Positions 11,001 to 23,414 of a stretch of DNA of 64,000 bases are shown here, one piece after another. The position numbers and the translations under genes are program-made. Source of the stretch: Chrysaora quinquecirrha (lineage: Eukaryota; Cnidaria; Scyphozoa; Semaeostomeae; Pelagiidae); NCBI GenBank assembly GCA_014526335.1, contig JACTAT010000032.1, positions 5,430,914-5,494,913 of the forward strand. Reading direction: 5' to 3'. A model generated the notes under the pieces. It made no database searches, had not been told where the DNA came from, and saw only the letters and a program-made list of their open reading frames with translations. How positions within the stretch are numbered: the stretch's first letter is position 1; each line of letters starts with the position of its first letter.

Positions 11001-14000
11001 GTAGACAATTTTCACATTGTTTACATAATCGACCCCCCTGAAATAATTTTCTTTCCATTGCAATTGAATGCGAATTTCGTTACTGCACAGGGTTATCTGA
11101 ATATGATTCTAAACATCCTTAGTGGCTGATCGAATTTGGTCCGTTTGGTAGTTTTGAACCCCCTGAAATAATTCTCTTTCTATTGCAATTAAATGCGAAT
11201 TTCGTTACTGCACGGGGTAATCTGAACATGATTATTAACATTTGGGCGTTACAATACAATAGTTTTAACCCCCTGAAAAAAAATCCTCTTTGCCGTCCAA
11301 TTCAATATGATTTTTGTTACTTCACGGGGTTATCTGAATATGATTTATAAACGTAACAGTTAATGATCGTTTAAAACCCCCGAAATAGTCTTCGTTCTAT
11401 CGACGAGGACATGCTTACTGTTATGTACCCAATTGCCATCCCCGCTAATTATTTTTTGAAAATTTTCTACCACCCTGCTGTTAGGACCCCCCGCTTGTTG
11501 TGATTTACATTAATTTTGGTGTCAATACGGCTAACACTAAAATCAAATCGCTCAAGCTGGTTGTAGCGGGGTGTCGGGTGGCGGAGGAGTGAAACTAACG
11601 ACTCCGTTAATAAGTCTAACTCTTATCACGACCAATGATTAACCATCCTATCTGCCTCTTTTTCAGAAATACGTCAGCAACTCACAGAGCAAGTGAAATG
11701 CATGGATACGAGACTTGATAATAAGATTCTATTGGTAAATGACGTGCAAGAGTTTTTGCGCAAACGATCTGAATTGGAATTGGAACATGCAAAGAATCTA
11801 GACCGATTGGCTGAGAGATTCACTGATCGATTTCAAAAACAGAGGAACATTTACGGATTGTCAAGGTTGGTTTGGAAACAAGGTTACTATTTCGCCTAAT
11901 TATTACTTTTTACGTTGATGCACCACCTAAACTAGACTTCAAAATTGCGATGAACAGTGGGATCATTTTCGGCAATTAGGCACCTAAGAGGCACTTGGAC
12001 TCTTCAAATAATTCTACTGGTCTTCCCGCTGTATCCGACCAGCTGATTGGTGTTTAAAACACAATGCCAATTCAGCTTCTCTTTCTGATTGGTGCATTTC
12101 TAGCCGCATCTGGGTATAAATTCCGCCTTAGTTCATTGTTTCGGTCCGTTTCTGACGTTCATACTCTGAGGAGTGTCAGACGAAAAAAGCTTTTAAGTAT
12201 GCCCGAAAATGATTCCGCTGTTTATCGCAATTTTACAATGAATTTTGTTAAGATCACAGATCATATGTATCGAAAGATTGCCTTACATTTTCACACACGA
12301 AAACTATGGCTTTCGAAACAAAGTAGCCACCTAGTAGCCGCATTATTTTCCTTTTGAAAAAAATAGAAGCCGCGGCTTCTATTGAAAAAAATACGGTATA
12401 TAAGATAATTCAAGATAATGTAATACACACATATTCTTATGTCTATTTTTCTTTTCAGGAAAGAGAAAGCTGCAACAGTCAATCTTTGGTACAAACTTCT
12501 GAAGGATACAAAATTCAAAGCTAAATCCTCGGCAGCATTGGGTGATGTTTTAGCCAAAAATATTGCAGTAAGATTCAGTGATCTAGGAGAAGACATAATG
12601 CGGATCTCAAGAAACGTAAGCTACTGTTGTTAAGTTTTATGTAGCTAGTGTTAGGGCGTGTTCTTCTGAACCTTCAAAACCTTCCAAATTTCAAAAGAAG
12701 AAAGCTCCTAAAAAAGGAATCCATGATTTTCAAAAAACAGAAATTCTGAAAATCCGAGACTATTCGTAAAATTGTTCCAAACGTCACTCGACTTTTGCAT
12801 CAAATTTCTTGCCTGCCTCGTCCTCGGACCCATTGGTGGAACGTCTCCTGGCAACTGATAAATGGAAGTCTCTTTCGAACTTACTCTTAGGTGCCAAATA
12901 AACGTGCCCCCCGTTTATTAATTTTGAGTTTTTCCCCCACCCCCACGGACCTTATTAGGTTCCTCCCCCGTTTATTAATTTTGGAAAAAAAATTTTCATT
13001 TGTGAAAGGATTAAACTACGTTTATTAAATTTCCCCCACCCCCCCGGACCTTATTAGGACCCCCGTTTATTAAATTTTCGAAAAATTTCCCAACCCCCGT
13101 TTATTTGGACCCCCTGTTTATTTTGCACCTTGGAGTAAACCGCAAATCTCTCGAGAGTCTCGGAAACCTTCTGCATTTGATAACAGAAGGTTTTGGAGAG
13201 CTCCGAAGCTAGCCGTTTTTAGACGAATGGCTTCGAAAAACACGCATTCTGAAAAAAGAATGCTACCAAAAAAGAATTGGTTTAGAATAACACGCCTTTA
13301 ATTAAGTATAAAGTATAGAATGAAACGAATGTACTTTACAATATGACAATGGTTTAGTCTCTGGCAAAACAATCAAATATTGTTTATCAAGCATTTGACA
13401 TTTGTCAGTCAGCAATATGTTTTACCTTTAGCCGCGTCATCGCTCCTGTTAAACCACGTCATCAATAAACTTGTCAGTCTATTTTTTAAGCAATGTTTTG
13501 TGAGGTTCCCAAACGGTCAAACATTGCTTTTGAAATAAATCACAAATGTTTGACAAAATGTTTGATCGGTTGGTCTGGGTATTATGATTGTTTCGATTGA
13601 GGCCAAAATTCAACAGGTTTGCCAGCTTTGGAGAATATTGTAAACATTGCTCAAGCAAAGTGGTTGATTTTTGCCATGTGGCAAACAATTGTTCGCCAAA
13701 CAAGTCAAACATTGTTTACTTTTGAAAAGCAGAAACCTTTTCAAAACATTGCCAAGATAAGAAAATTCTGCATGTCGAACAATGTTTTGTGACTTGGCCA
13801 AATGGTCAAACAGTGCTTGTAAAGCAAATCTCAAATGTTTGACCAGCAATGTTTGATCGTTTTCCTACTGTTTTGCTTACCACAATTTATGCGGTTTGAA
13901 TTCGGGGTGAATGTTTAGATGGGGAGGGTTACAACTATTTAAATGGTGAATTTTTTCGACTTTAGGTGAGAGAAACGCTTTGTATATTACAAGATGAGAT

Positions 14001-17000
14001 CGTGAAAGGAATTCATAGCTTGCAGCAGGTTTGTTTACTTATTGGCAAACTTGAGCTACCCTTCCGTAATTGCTTTATGCTAATAAAGTAGACTCACTGC
14101 CTACCTAAGTCTCACTCTTTGCAAATACCAACATTAGTTCTGATCGACCTGTTCATCAGACTGGCCTAATAAGTGAAAACTACAACTCGTGTAGTAAGTC
14201 TACTAATAAACTATTTGGCAGAGGTCTGGAACTGCCCGACATTTTTCTGGAAGATGGCAGATGTTGGGTAAGGGAATCCTCTCCTCTCCGCGTGTCACGG
14301 CTGGGATCTCCATGGATTGCAGCAGCTGCGTCAGGAGAGATATTAGAGCAAATTTTGTTTCTTGAATCCATCTCGAATTCTTGCGAAAATCTTATGCAGT
14401 CCTAGACCTCTTGCCCATTGTTTACTGATGGAATGGAACAAGCTCGTTCTCAGGGATATTTTGAAAGAAATACCAAATTATATAATGCCTGAATATCTCT
14501 AGGAACGAGGTTGGGAATTGCATGCAAACGTTTGATAGCAAAGGCAGACCACATGTTATTACCTAGAATTATTACACGAGTCTCAGTTATCGCAGCTATA
14601 GCCTGCTCGCAGATTGAAACACTTTTTCAAGGAGTGTCTCAGTCTGCGCGCAGGCCATCGCAGCTACAACTTTAAGATGTTGTTGTTGTTAGAGTAGCGA
14701 ATTGCTGTGGTTGTTAGTCTAGATTTTTACATAGATTAGATGAGCGGAACTGAGACTCCTGTCATAAGACTATTTACTTAACATGCACTTTGATTTCTCC
14801 AGGCAATGAAGAATTACTATTCAAGGCATTCAGAATACGTTTTTGCAAAAACAAAACTACAAGAAACGAACATGGCAAAACAGAAAGCAGAGGAATCTCC
14901 TAACAAGAAAGGAAATGAAAAGAAAATTAAGAATTTTGACAGAATCAAGCAAAAGGTAAGAAAAGACTGAAGGCATTTTTAATGTGAAAGAAAGCGAGCT
15001 TGTCAATTTATAAATGCACGTTAGGTCTTGGCCAAACAATCAAACATTGTTTGCCAAACATCTCAAATTTGCGGTTAAACATAAAACACAAAGAGTCAAG
15101 CGGGAGGAGAGCCTTGGGCTGTATGACTTGAAGAGTTACTTGACGATTTCATTGAGCTCTATAGCTCAGTGAAAACGTCGTTGGCTCTCTGGTCATGCAG
15201 TCCAGGTTCGAATCCCATCTATTGTGGTATGCCACTTGTGGAGAAATCTATTTCAAAGAGAATAGGTATAATCAAAAGCTTATTTATTTTAGAGAGAGCT
15301 ACGCTATAATGACAGCCGAATCAAAGCAACAAGAGCGAGAAACGAATATCTGATATTACTTGAATCGACTTCTGCTGCTTTAAGCAAGTATTATGATCAC
15401 GACATTGGAGATATCATTTCAGTAAGTTGCTAAACTTGTTACATGTTCAAATGGTCATTTCACCCACGGGGATGTTGTTCTTTCATGATTAACGTGACTG
15501 GGGATGTGCTGCGCTGAAGGCTATAGTCTTTTAGACTTCTAGTCTAGCCAAGGGTATAATTTTTGCAATTCCAGTCTAGCCAAGGGTATCATATTTGACA
15601 GGTTGGAAACTGTCATGCCTTTACCTTAAGTAGCCTCTGAAAGTACGAATTTCATCCTGCCCATTTCTTTTGATTACTAAAAAAATCGATCTTTGAAACT
15701 TTGAAACTTTCGACTTCAAACTAACTAGCAGCTTTGAGATACATGCTGACTCGAATAGTCTGAAAATGAATCTATCCAAGGGTACCATTCTCTTAAAAAT
15801 TAGCTCAATGGTACCACTATTCATTCATGTATGATATATTATCAAGGCACTCAGAATTCTATCAATACTTTTTTAATGCTATATCAATACGTATATCTAT
15901 AACATTCGCCCATCGAAGATTTCATTACCCCAGGTAGAGATCTTTTCAGACCTTTGGGCACCCCCTACGTGATGCCATAAAAGTTAGTGGTCATAAAGAT
16001 GTACTGCGTAGAGAGGAGAGCTTGTCGTCGCTTGAAGACGGGGGCTTAATAAAGCATTTCACATGCCTTTTCCTCGTATTCATTTGTGTCACCTCCACTC
16101 AATAGCAGGGCATCCCCCTGTATTAGTCCTTAAAAGTCAGTGGTCATAAAGGTGTACTTCATAGAGGAGAGCTTGTCTTTTCTTGAAGACGGGGGCTTAA
16201 TAGAGCGTTTGAGTATGCCTTTTTCCCTTAATTCATTTGGTCTCTGTTTCCTTTCCAGAAAACAGATCACAATTATCAGAACAGTTTCACTTCGGCTCTT
16301 CAAGCGTATTGTGGCTCCGAGCTTCGATTGGCTAATTCTTTCATAACGGCCGCTGATTCGCTGGCTCGGGCGGTCGGTGTTGTTGACCCAGATAATGATC
16401 GATTATTGTTTGTCGAAGACAATCAACATGCGTTTATTCCTGATGTGAAATTTGGATTTCAAAAACGCCCTGAAGATACGGTAGGTCTTAATCTAGCCCC
16501 CACAGCTCCCATAGCCACATGGCCCCCAGTGAGTTACATCTGGAACAGTGTGATTTTCATATCACCTACAAAACGGAGTCAAAGTCACTCCAATTCTTGG
16601 AGCGTTTCGCATCTGATAGATCTGGCCTGGTGTAAACACCAAACCATCCGGTCCAAAAATCAGGACGCCCCGAAAGCTATCCGGTATAGTGTAAACGGGG
16701 CCTTTTTCCCATTGATATCCAGTCATACCTGTTTTCGTTTTGTACTGGTAAAGTACACCGGTCAACAAAGTCTTATTGTCTTATTGAATTTTAGATTACT
16801 TCGATCACTGGAACTGGTGCCGTGAAAAAAGAACTTGAACATAAATATGAAGAAACACATAATGTGTTACAAACTCTCAAGACTGAATTAGCAGAGGTAA
16901 TTACTTTCTATTTTGATTTTTTATTCCTTTTAAACCGTCAAGCAATGGCCGAAGAAGCTCTGGGTAGCCTAGACTCGCTACAAGAGTCGTTTGTGATTTG

Positions 17001-20000
17001 GCTATTGAGCTGAATTGCTGGACACCACAACACGGTACGTTCTACAGACAAATAACAAACGACTTTTGTAGTGAGTGAAATAGTAGCCATAGCCTGTTGA
17101 TGGCCCTTAGGCCCTTTTTGACATCGCATTTTACCAAATGTGCAACAAACGCCCATGGGTTCAATTAAGGGGCGTTAATGGCACGAGAGATAAAACACCC
17201 TTATGTCGTGAAAAAACGTTGTTACGCACAAACTGATAACGAGGCTAGTTTTTTGCACTGAGCATACCAAAAAAAGCTAAGCAGAGGAAATGTCGGCGCA
17301 GCGGATCGGACTTCAAGACTTCAAGATACCGATGGCTGAACGAAGTAGAGAGAACGATGTACAAGGCTCACTGTGCGCTTCACCTCCCGCGCCTTCGGGA
17401 CCCCCTGGTTCACTGCCACGAAAAGGCCGCCTCAAGAAACGTACAGCAGTGGATATTGACAAACTCGGTTGAAAGCTTGACAGTCCTGAGAAAGTGTCGG
17501 GTCTATAATATGTATGGCGTCTATGATCCGTAGTCTTTCTATAATAAGTTATCTATCTTGTACGTCCTTCGGAAGGGACGTTAAACTAAGGGTCCCATGC
17601 CTGGATGCGGCATGCATAGTAGGCCTAAATTTGCTGAAAAAGCAGCCTGATCAAAATAAAGTAACAACAGCAACAACAACAACAAATATCTTATATATCT
17701 TTGTATGTACCAAACGCTATAGATAATTTTTCTTTTTTCAAGGTTGGCGACGTGATGGTTCACAGACAAAACTCTCTGAATGATATTTACAAACAATACG
17801 ATTCTGAACTGAATTCGCATCATAACATTGATTTAATTCATCCTCTTATGCCTATGACGTCGCAGTCGCAACACGTGGGTGTCAGCAGCCAATTAAAAAG
17901 CAGCAAAGAAGAGCTCGAGAATGGTCTTCTTCTGGTATGTGTATAGGCAGTTGCTGTGTCATGTTTTGGAGAATGAGAAAAGCCTTTTTGTCTGACACTC
18001 CTCAGAGTATAACGTCAGAAGCAGACTAAAACACAATGCCGATTCGTTTTCACTTTTAGCTTGGTGCCTTTCAAACGGTACCTGGGTATAAATTCCACCT
18101 TAGTTTATTGTTTCGGTCTGTTTCTGACGTTCATACTCTGAGGAGTGTCAGACAAAACCTCTAAGTATTTCTAGATATGTTTCTACTATTTCTCGCAATT
18201 TTTCAAATTTTGTACCACTCGAAAGCTGCTCCAGTACGATATTGTCATATTCGCATGCTGTAGCTTCCCGACCACTGGCTTTCATGTTTGATTTTCTTAA
18301 ACTTAAGCTATGGCTAAACCAGGAACTTGTCGCGCGCGACACTGTATTCGGCGTGTCTCCCAGGATGGCCAAACATGTGAGTGACAAGCGAGCAACATGT
18401 CCTTCGAGTCATTTGCATGTCGCGGAGACAAGAAATGTTTCTGTTGCCTCCTAGAAGAATTTGCGTGTCTCTTGCTACAAGTTTTGTCGTGCGCTACAAG
18501 TTTCCGAGGTGGCTAAACTGACATCAATGTCGCGCACGACATGTCTCCTAGTTTAGCCGGGCCTTTACACAAAGTGACTTTTTTGACAGAAATTCAAGGA
18601 ATTCATATTGAGTGAAAATCTAAACACTGGAAAACAAGCAATTTATGATGCTTTAGCCAAAGCTATTGGTAAGAAAATCAGTTTAAAATGCTAAATTTTT
18701 ATCGTAATAACGATTTTGACCCGAATGGCTAATAGGGCAAATCCTTTGTGCGAAGAGCTTTCGCCTGGACAAATAGAGCTCGGTCCCTCTTTTCGTCTTT
18801 CCTTTTGCGAACATACGGGCAGAAAATGCAGTATTGCACACATAATTTAGTATACAGGCTGTTAGACTTATTGCATGAGTCATAGTTATCGCAATTGAGT
18901 TGAATTGCTTAACGCTCAAACTACTCTGAGCAATCAGCTGTGGGTTTGTTGTTACTGTTGTTGTCGTTGCTGCTGTTTGCTAAGAGTGAGAGTCATGTAA
19001 TAAGTCTAACAGTCATTTGGTGAACCAAACATATACTTAATATTAACCAACATTATTGGGCACAAGCTAAACTATCAAACATTGTTGGTCAAACATATGA
19101 AATTTGCTTTTCCAATGTTTGAGACCATTTGGTTAATTTTCTCTTCAAACTCTTCAAACAATTTTTGCCTGCGAAGATCGAAAATGTTTTGGAGCTTTTC
19201 AGAAGTATTGCCCTAGAAATTATATTTGTCATTGTTTTGCAAAACGGCAAAGCATCGCATCTAAAGCAAATTTCAATTAATTGACGAGCAGTGTTTAAAC
19301 GTTTGACCAGGGGCTTCAAAGAAAAATGATGACTAACAAAACGTTCAAAATAGATTTCTAAATAATTTTTATTGTTTGATGTGCTAACGTGCAGTTAACT
19401 GGTCAAACATTTGAATCGCAAATTTCAAATGTTTGATAGTTGAGTCTGTGCCTAATGATCTTGCCAACTCGTACTGTCAGAGCTTAGCCAATCATCCTTC
19501 CGAGGTTGAAAAATGAGTACCAAGGGTATTCGTTCTAGAATATCAGTCTGGGGCACAAGCTGCATTTCTACATCAGCGTGAAGCTGCCACCCCCTCCAAC
19601 CTGCCTTAACAAATAAAATGCTTGCTTGCTTGCATAGTGTATGCATATTTATATTGCAAGAGAGCTCTAGGGGCCTAAATCAATTCTAATAGTTATTGTA
19701 ATTAATTTTTAGGCGAGATATCCTCAGATCAGTTGAAGAGACAGTAAGTTTTCCATCACCTGTATAAACTGGTTTTTCAATGAAAATCTTTCCTAAACAT
19801 CTTTCTTACTCATAATAACATAATGGAATGCATAAACCAAAACAAATTTGTATTAATTGTTGTTCCTTCAGATCAGAACTGATAGAATCTTCGGGGTCAT
19901 CAAACTCTTTACCTGGAGCAACAAAAGGAAAACCGATCAAATTGTTTGGAACTTCGTTGGATTATCAATGCCAGGTATATTTTATATACATATATAGATG

Positions 20001-22931
20001 TATTTATTGTGGTATGCCACTTGTGGAAAAATCTATCCTAGTGTTCGCCATTCATGACAAATATGTGTACAGATGCATGGTGCTGACGATGGCTCAAAAT
20101 AGCCGGGGAGAGACCTTTGGGCTGTATGCCTTGAGGAATTACCCGGCGATTCCATTCAGCTCTATAGCTCAATGGAAACGTTATTGGCTCTCTGGTCATG
20201 CAGCCCAGGCTTGAGGCCAACTTATTGTGACATGCTACTTATGGAAAAATCGATCCTATTGTTCGCCATTCATGAAAAATACGTATGATTTGGGGAATTA
20301 CTCGGCGATTTTATTGAGCTCTATAGCTCAATGGAAACGTTGTTGGCTCTCTGGTCATGCAGCCCAGGCTTGAGGCCAACTTATTGTGACATGCTACTTA
20401 TGGAAAAATCGATCCTATTGTTCGCCATTCATGAAAAATACGTATGATTTGGGGAATTACTCGGCGATTTTATTGAGCTCTATAGCTCAATGGTAACGTT
20501 GTTGGCTCTCTGGTCATGCAGCCCAGGCTTGAGGCCAACTTATTGTGACATGCTACTTATGGAAAAATCGATCCTATTGTTCACCATTCATGAAAAATAT
20601 GTTTAAAAATGCATGGTGCTGAGGATGGCTCAAAATAACCGAGGAGAGACCTTTGGGCTGTATGCCTTGAGGAATTACCCGGCGATTTCATTGAGCTCTA
20701 TAGCTCAGTGGAAGCGTCGTTGGCTCTCTGGTCATGCAGCCCAGGCTTGAGGCCAACTTATTGTGACATGCTACTTATGGAAAAATCGATCCTATTGTTC
20801 GCCATTCATGAAAAATATGTTTAAATATGCATGGTGCTGAAGATGGCTCAAAATAACCGAGGAGAGACCTTTGGGCTGTATGCCTTGAGGAATTACCCGG
20901 CGATTTCATTGAGCTCTATAGCTCAGTGGAAGCGTCGTTGGCTCTCTGGTCATGCAGCCCAGGCTTGAGGCCAACTTATTGTGGTATGCCATTAGTAAAA
21001 AAATCTATCCTATTGTTCGCCATTCATGGAAAATACGTATGATTTGGAGAATTACTCGGCGATTTCATTGAGCTCTATAGCAGAGTGGAACGTCGTTGGA
21101 ACATCGAGTCCCACTTATTGTTGTAATTTAGAAAATTCGCATTAAGATTCACGGCGGTAACAAGAAAGTTTGATCATAAATTATTTCAGCTTTATTTTTT
21201 CCTACTTCGTTTAGCAAACTGGTCGTGATATTCCTGATATTGTCGACAGCTGTGTGAGGTTCATAACACTGTTTGGTGAGTGAAAAGCTAGTTTTTCAAT
21301 CAGTATATATAACCAAATCTTTCTGAATGTTTTTAGAACTTTGTGACCTTAGACCTGAAATGGACGAAGCTACCTTATTTTAAATTGAGAACAGTGTAGC
21401 GTAGTTGCTAGCACTTGCGCCATTTGGGCTCAAGGTCTGTGATTCAAATCCAGGCTAGGGAACACAAATTAACAAGGTGTTAAAACATTGCTCAATGTGA
21501 AGATGACTTTGTATTCATATAGGTCTGGAACATCAAGGAATATTCCGTGTCTCTGGTACATCACAGGAAATTTCAGACATGAAAAAGTCATTTGAAGAAG
21601 GTAAAGTTCTGTACTTTTGTGTTGATAATGTGATTTTCATTAAGATGTCGATGAACAGCGGAAACATGTTTCAAGTTCTGCACGACTTTAAAGACCGATT
21701 TTTGTTAAGACAAGCTTATATCGGCATTGCAAACACTCAGAACTAGTTGGCGGCTGCTAATCGTTGATTTTTGGAACTAATTTTTCGCAACTGACCTGTT
21801 GACATAAGCGCTCTGGCAACTAGTTCCTTTTTGACCGCAACTAGTTGGCGCACGCGAAGGGCAGTTCACTCGGTTCACTCATTGAAATTTCGTTCACCCT
21901 CAGCAAAAACCTCTTTTGTTTTCTTAGGAATCTTGAAAGAATCTTTTTGTTTAAAGAGGATTCTCGTATGGTTTTCTAGGAGTAAAATGCCCCTCCGGCG
22001 CACAGATCCAGAATATTGGGCATGTTCTACTTCTTCGATTAGTTGACAACTGATCGCCGTCAGTCGCAATCGACCTGAGTTCGCTTGCGACCGCGATAAC
22101 TTGTAGTCTATAAGTACTCACTATAGTTGTTGACATGTCGACATAAGTTGGTAGTTGTAAATAGTTGGTATTCGTGGTGATGGTAGGTCGACATAAGCAA
22201 GGCTTTAAGTAAATGTTAACTGAGGGGCGATTCACTCCTTGGAATCTCGTACACCCTCAGCTGGAATCTTTATTGTTTTAATAGGAATCTTGTAACAATC
22301 CCTTTGTTTTCAATTGGAATCTTGAGGAGTTAAATGCCCCTCAATGTTAACTATACTTACGATTTGAATATCATTTCACAAATCATTTTTCCACAGGAAA
22401 GATCCGTTAGCTGGTCTGAATCATTGGAAGGATATAAACGCAGTGGCTGGGGTTTTCAGAGCGTATTTCCGAGAATTAGAAGACCCATTGTTCCCCAGCA
22501 AATATTGCATGGATTACATCAAAATTAGCAGTAAGTCAACCACCTTCATTGATTCAGTTATCTACTTTTTGTAGAACTATTTGGTAACTTTAATATGCTT
22601 GTTAGTTTGTTGCTTATTTAGTTGATTAGTTACCTAGCAAATTAATTGTTTGATTGCTTTATTAGCTTGTTAGTTAGTTATTTAGTAAGCTAGTTAGTTA
22701 GTTGGTTAGCTAGCTAGTTAGTTGGTTAGTTTGTTTGTTAGTTGGCTAGTTAGTCAGTTGGTTAGTAAGTTAGTTGGCTAGTTAGTTAGTTAGTAAGTAA
22801 GTAAGTTGGTTAGTTAGTTAGTGAGTTAGTTAGTTAGTTAGTGAGTTAGTAAGTAAGTTAGTTGGTTAGTTAGTTGGTTAGTTAGTTGGTTAGTTAGTTG
22901 GTTAGTTAGTTAGTTGTTTAGTTAGTTAGTG

Positions 22932-22977
<46 letters not shown>

Positions 22978-23049
22978 CTAGTTAGTTGGTTGGTTAGTTA
23001 GTTAGTTAGTTAGTTAGTTGGTTGGTTAGTTGGTTGGTTAGTAAGTAAG

Positions 23050-23085
<36 letters not shown>

Positions 23086-23327
23086 GAGTTAGTAAGTAAG
23101 TTAGTTGGTTAGTTAGTTAGTTAGTGATTTAGGTAGTTTACTAGTTAGTTTGGTAGTTGGTTGGTTAGTTAGTTAGTCAGTTAGTTACGTAGTTCTTTAT
23201 CCAGTAAGTTATTTAGTTGGTTGCCTAGCTAGTTGGTTGGTTGGTTAGCTGGTTACTTAGTTAGTTAGAAAGATGGCTATTCAGTGAACTATTTAGCCAG
23301 TTGTTAGCTGGTTAGTTAGTTAGTTAA

Positions 23328-23414
<87 letters not shown>

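Larger units (their letters stand above)
11667..16896 (+). other. SRGAP: srGAP F-BAR-encoding exons 2-8
   Basis: Exons 2-8 encode the membrane-binding F-BAR domain. The opening reads EIRQQLTEQVKCMDTRL and then FLRKRSELELEHAKNLDRLA, the charged helical start typical of srGAPs. Exon 3 carries NLWYKLLKDTKFKAKSSAAL; exon 5 is Lys-rich (KQKAEESPNKKGNEKKIKN); exon 6 has YNDSRIKATRARNEYLL; exon 7 has AYCGSELRLANSFITAADSL. Reading is uninterrupted over all seven exons, with coiled-coil-like heptads throughout. Confidence 0.9.

Noticed and set aside
20003..21122. Possible CRISPR-like regular array
   Set aside because: Repeats are 159/218 bp, SINE-derived, without spacers, in a eukaryotic intron.
21399..21472. 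Functional tRNA gene
   Set aside because: A- and B-box-like words are present but acceptor and anticodon stems do not pair.
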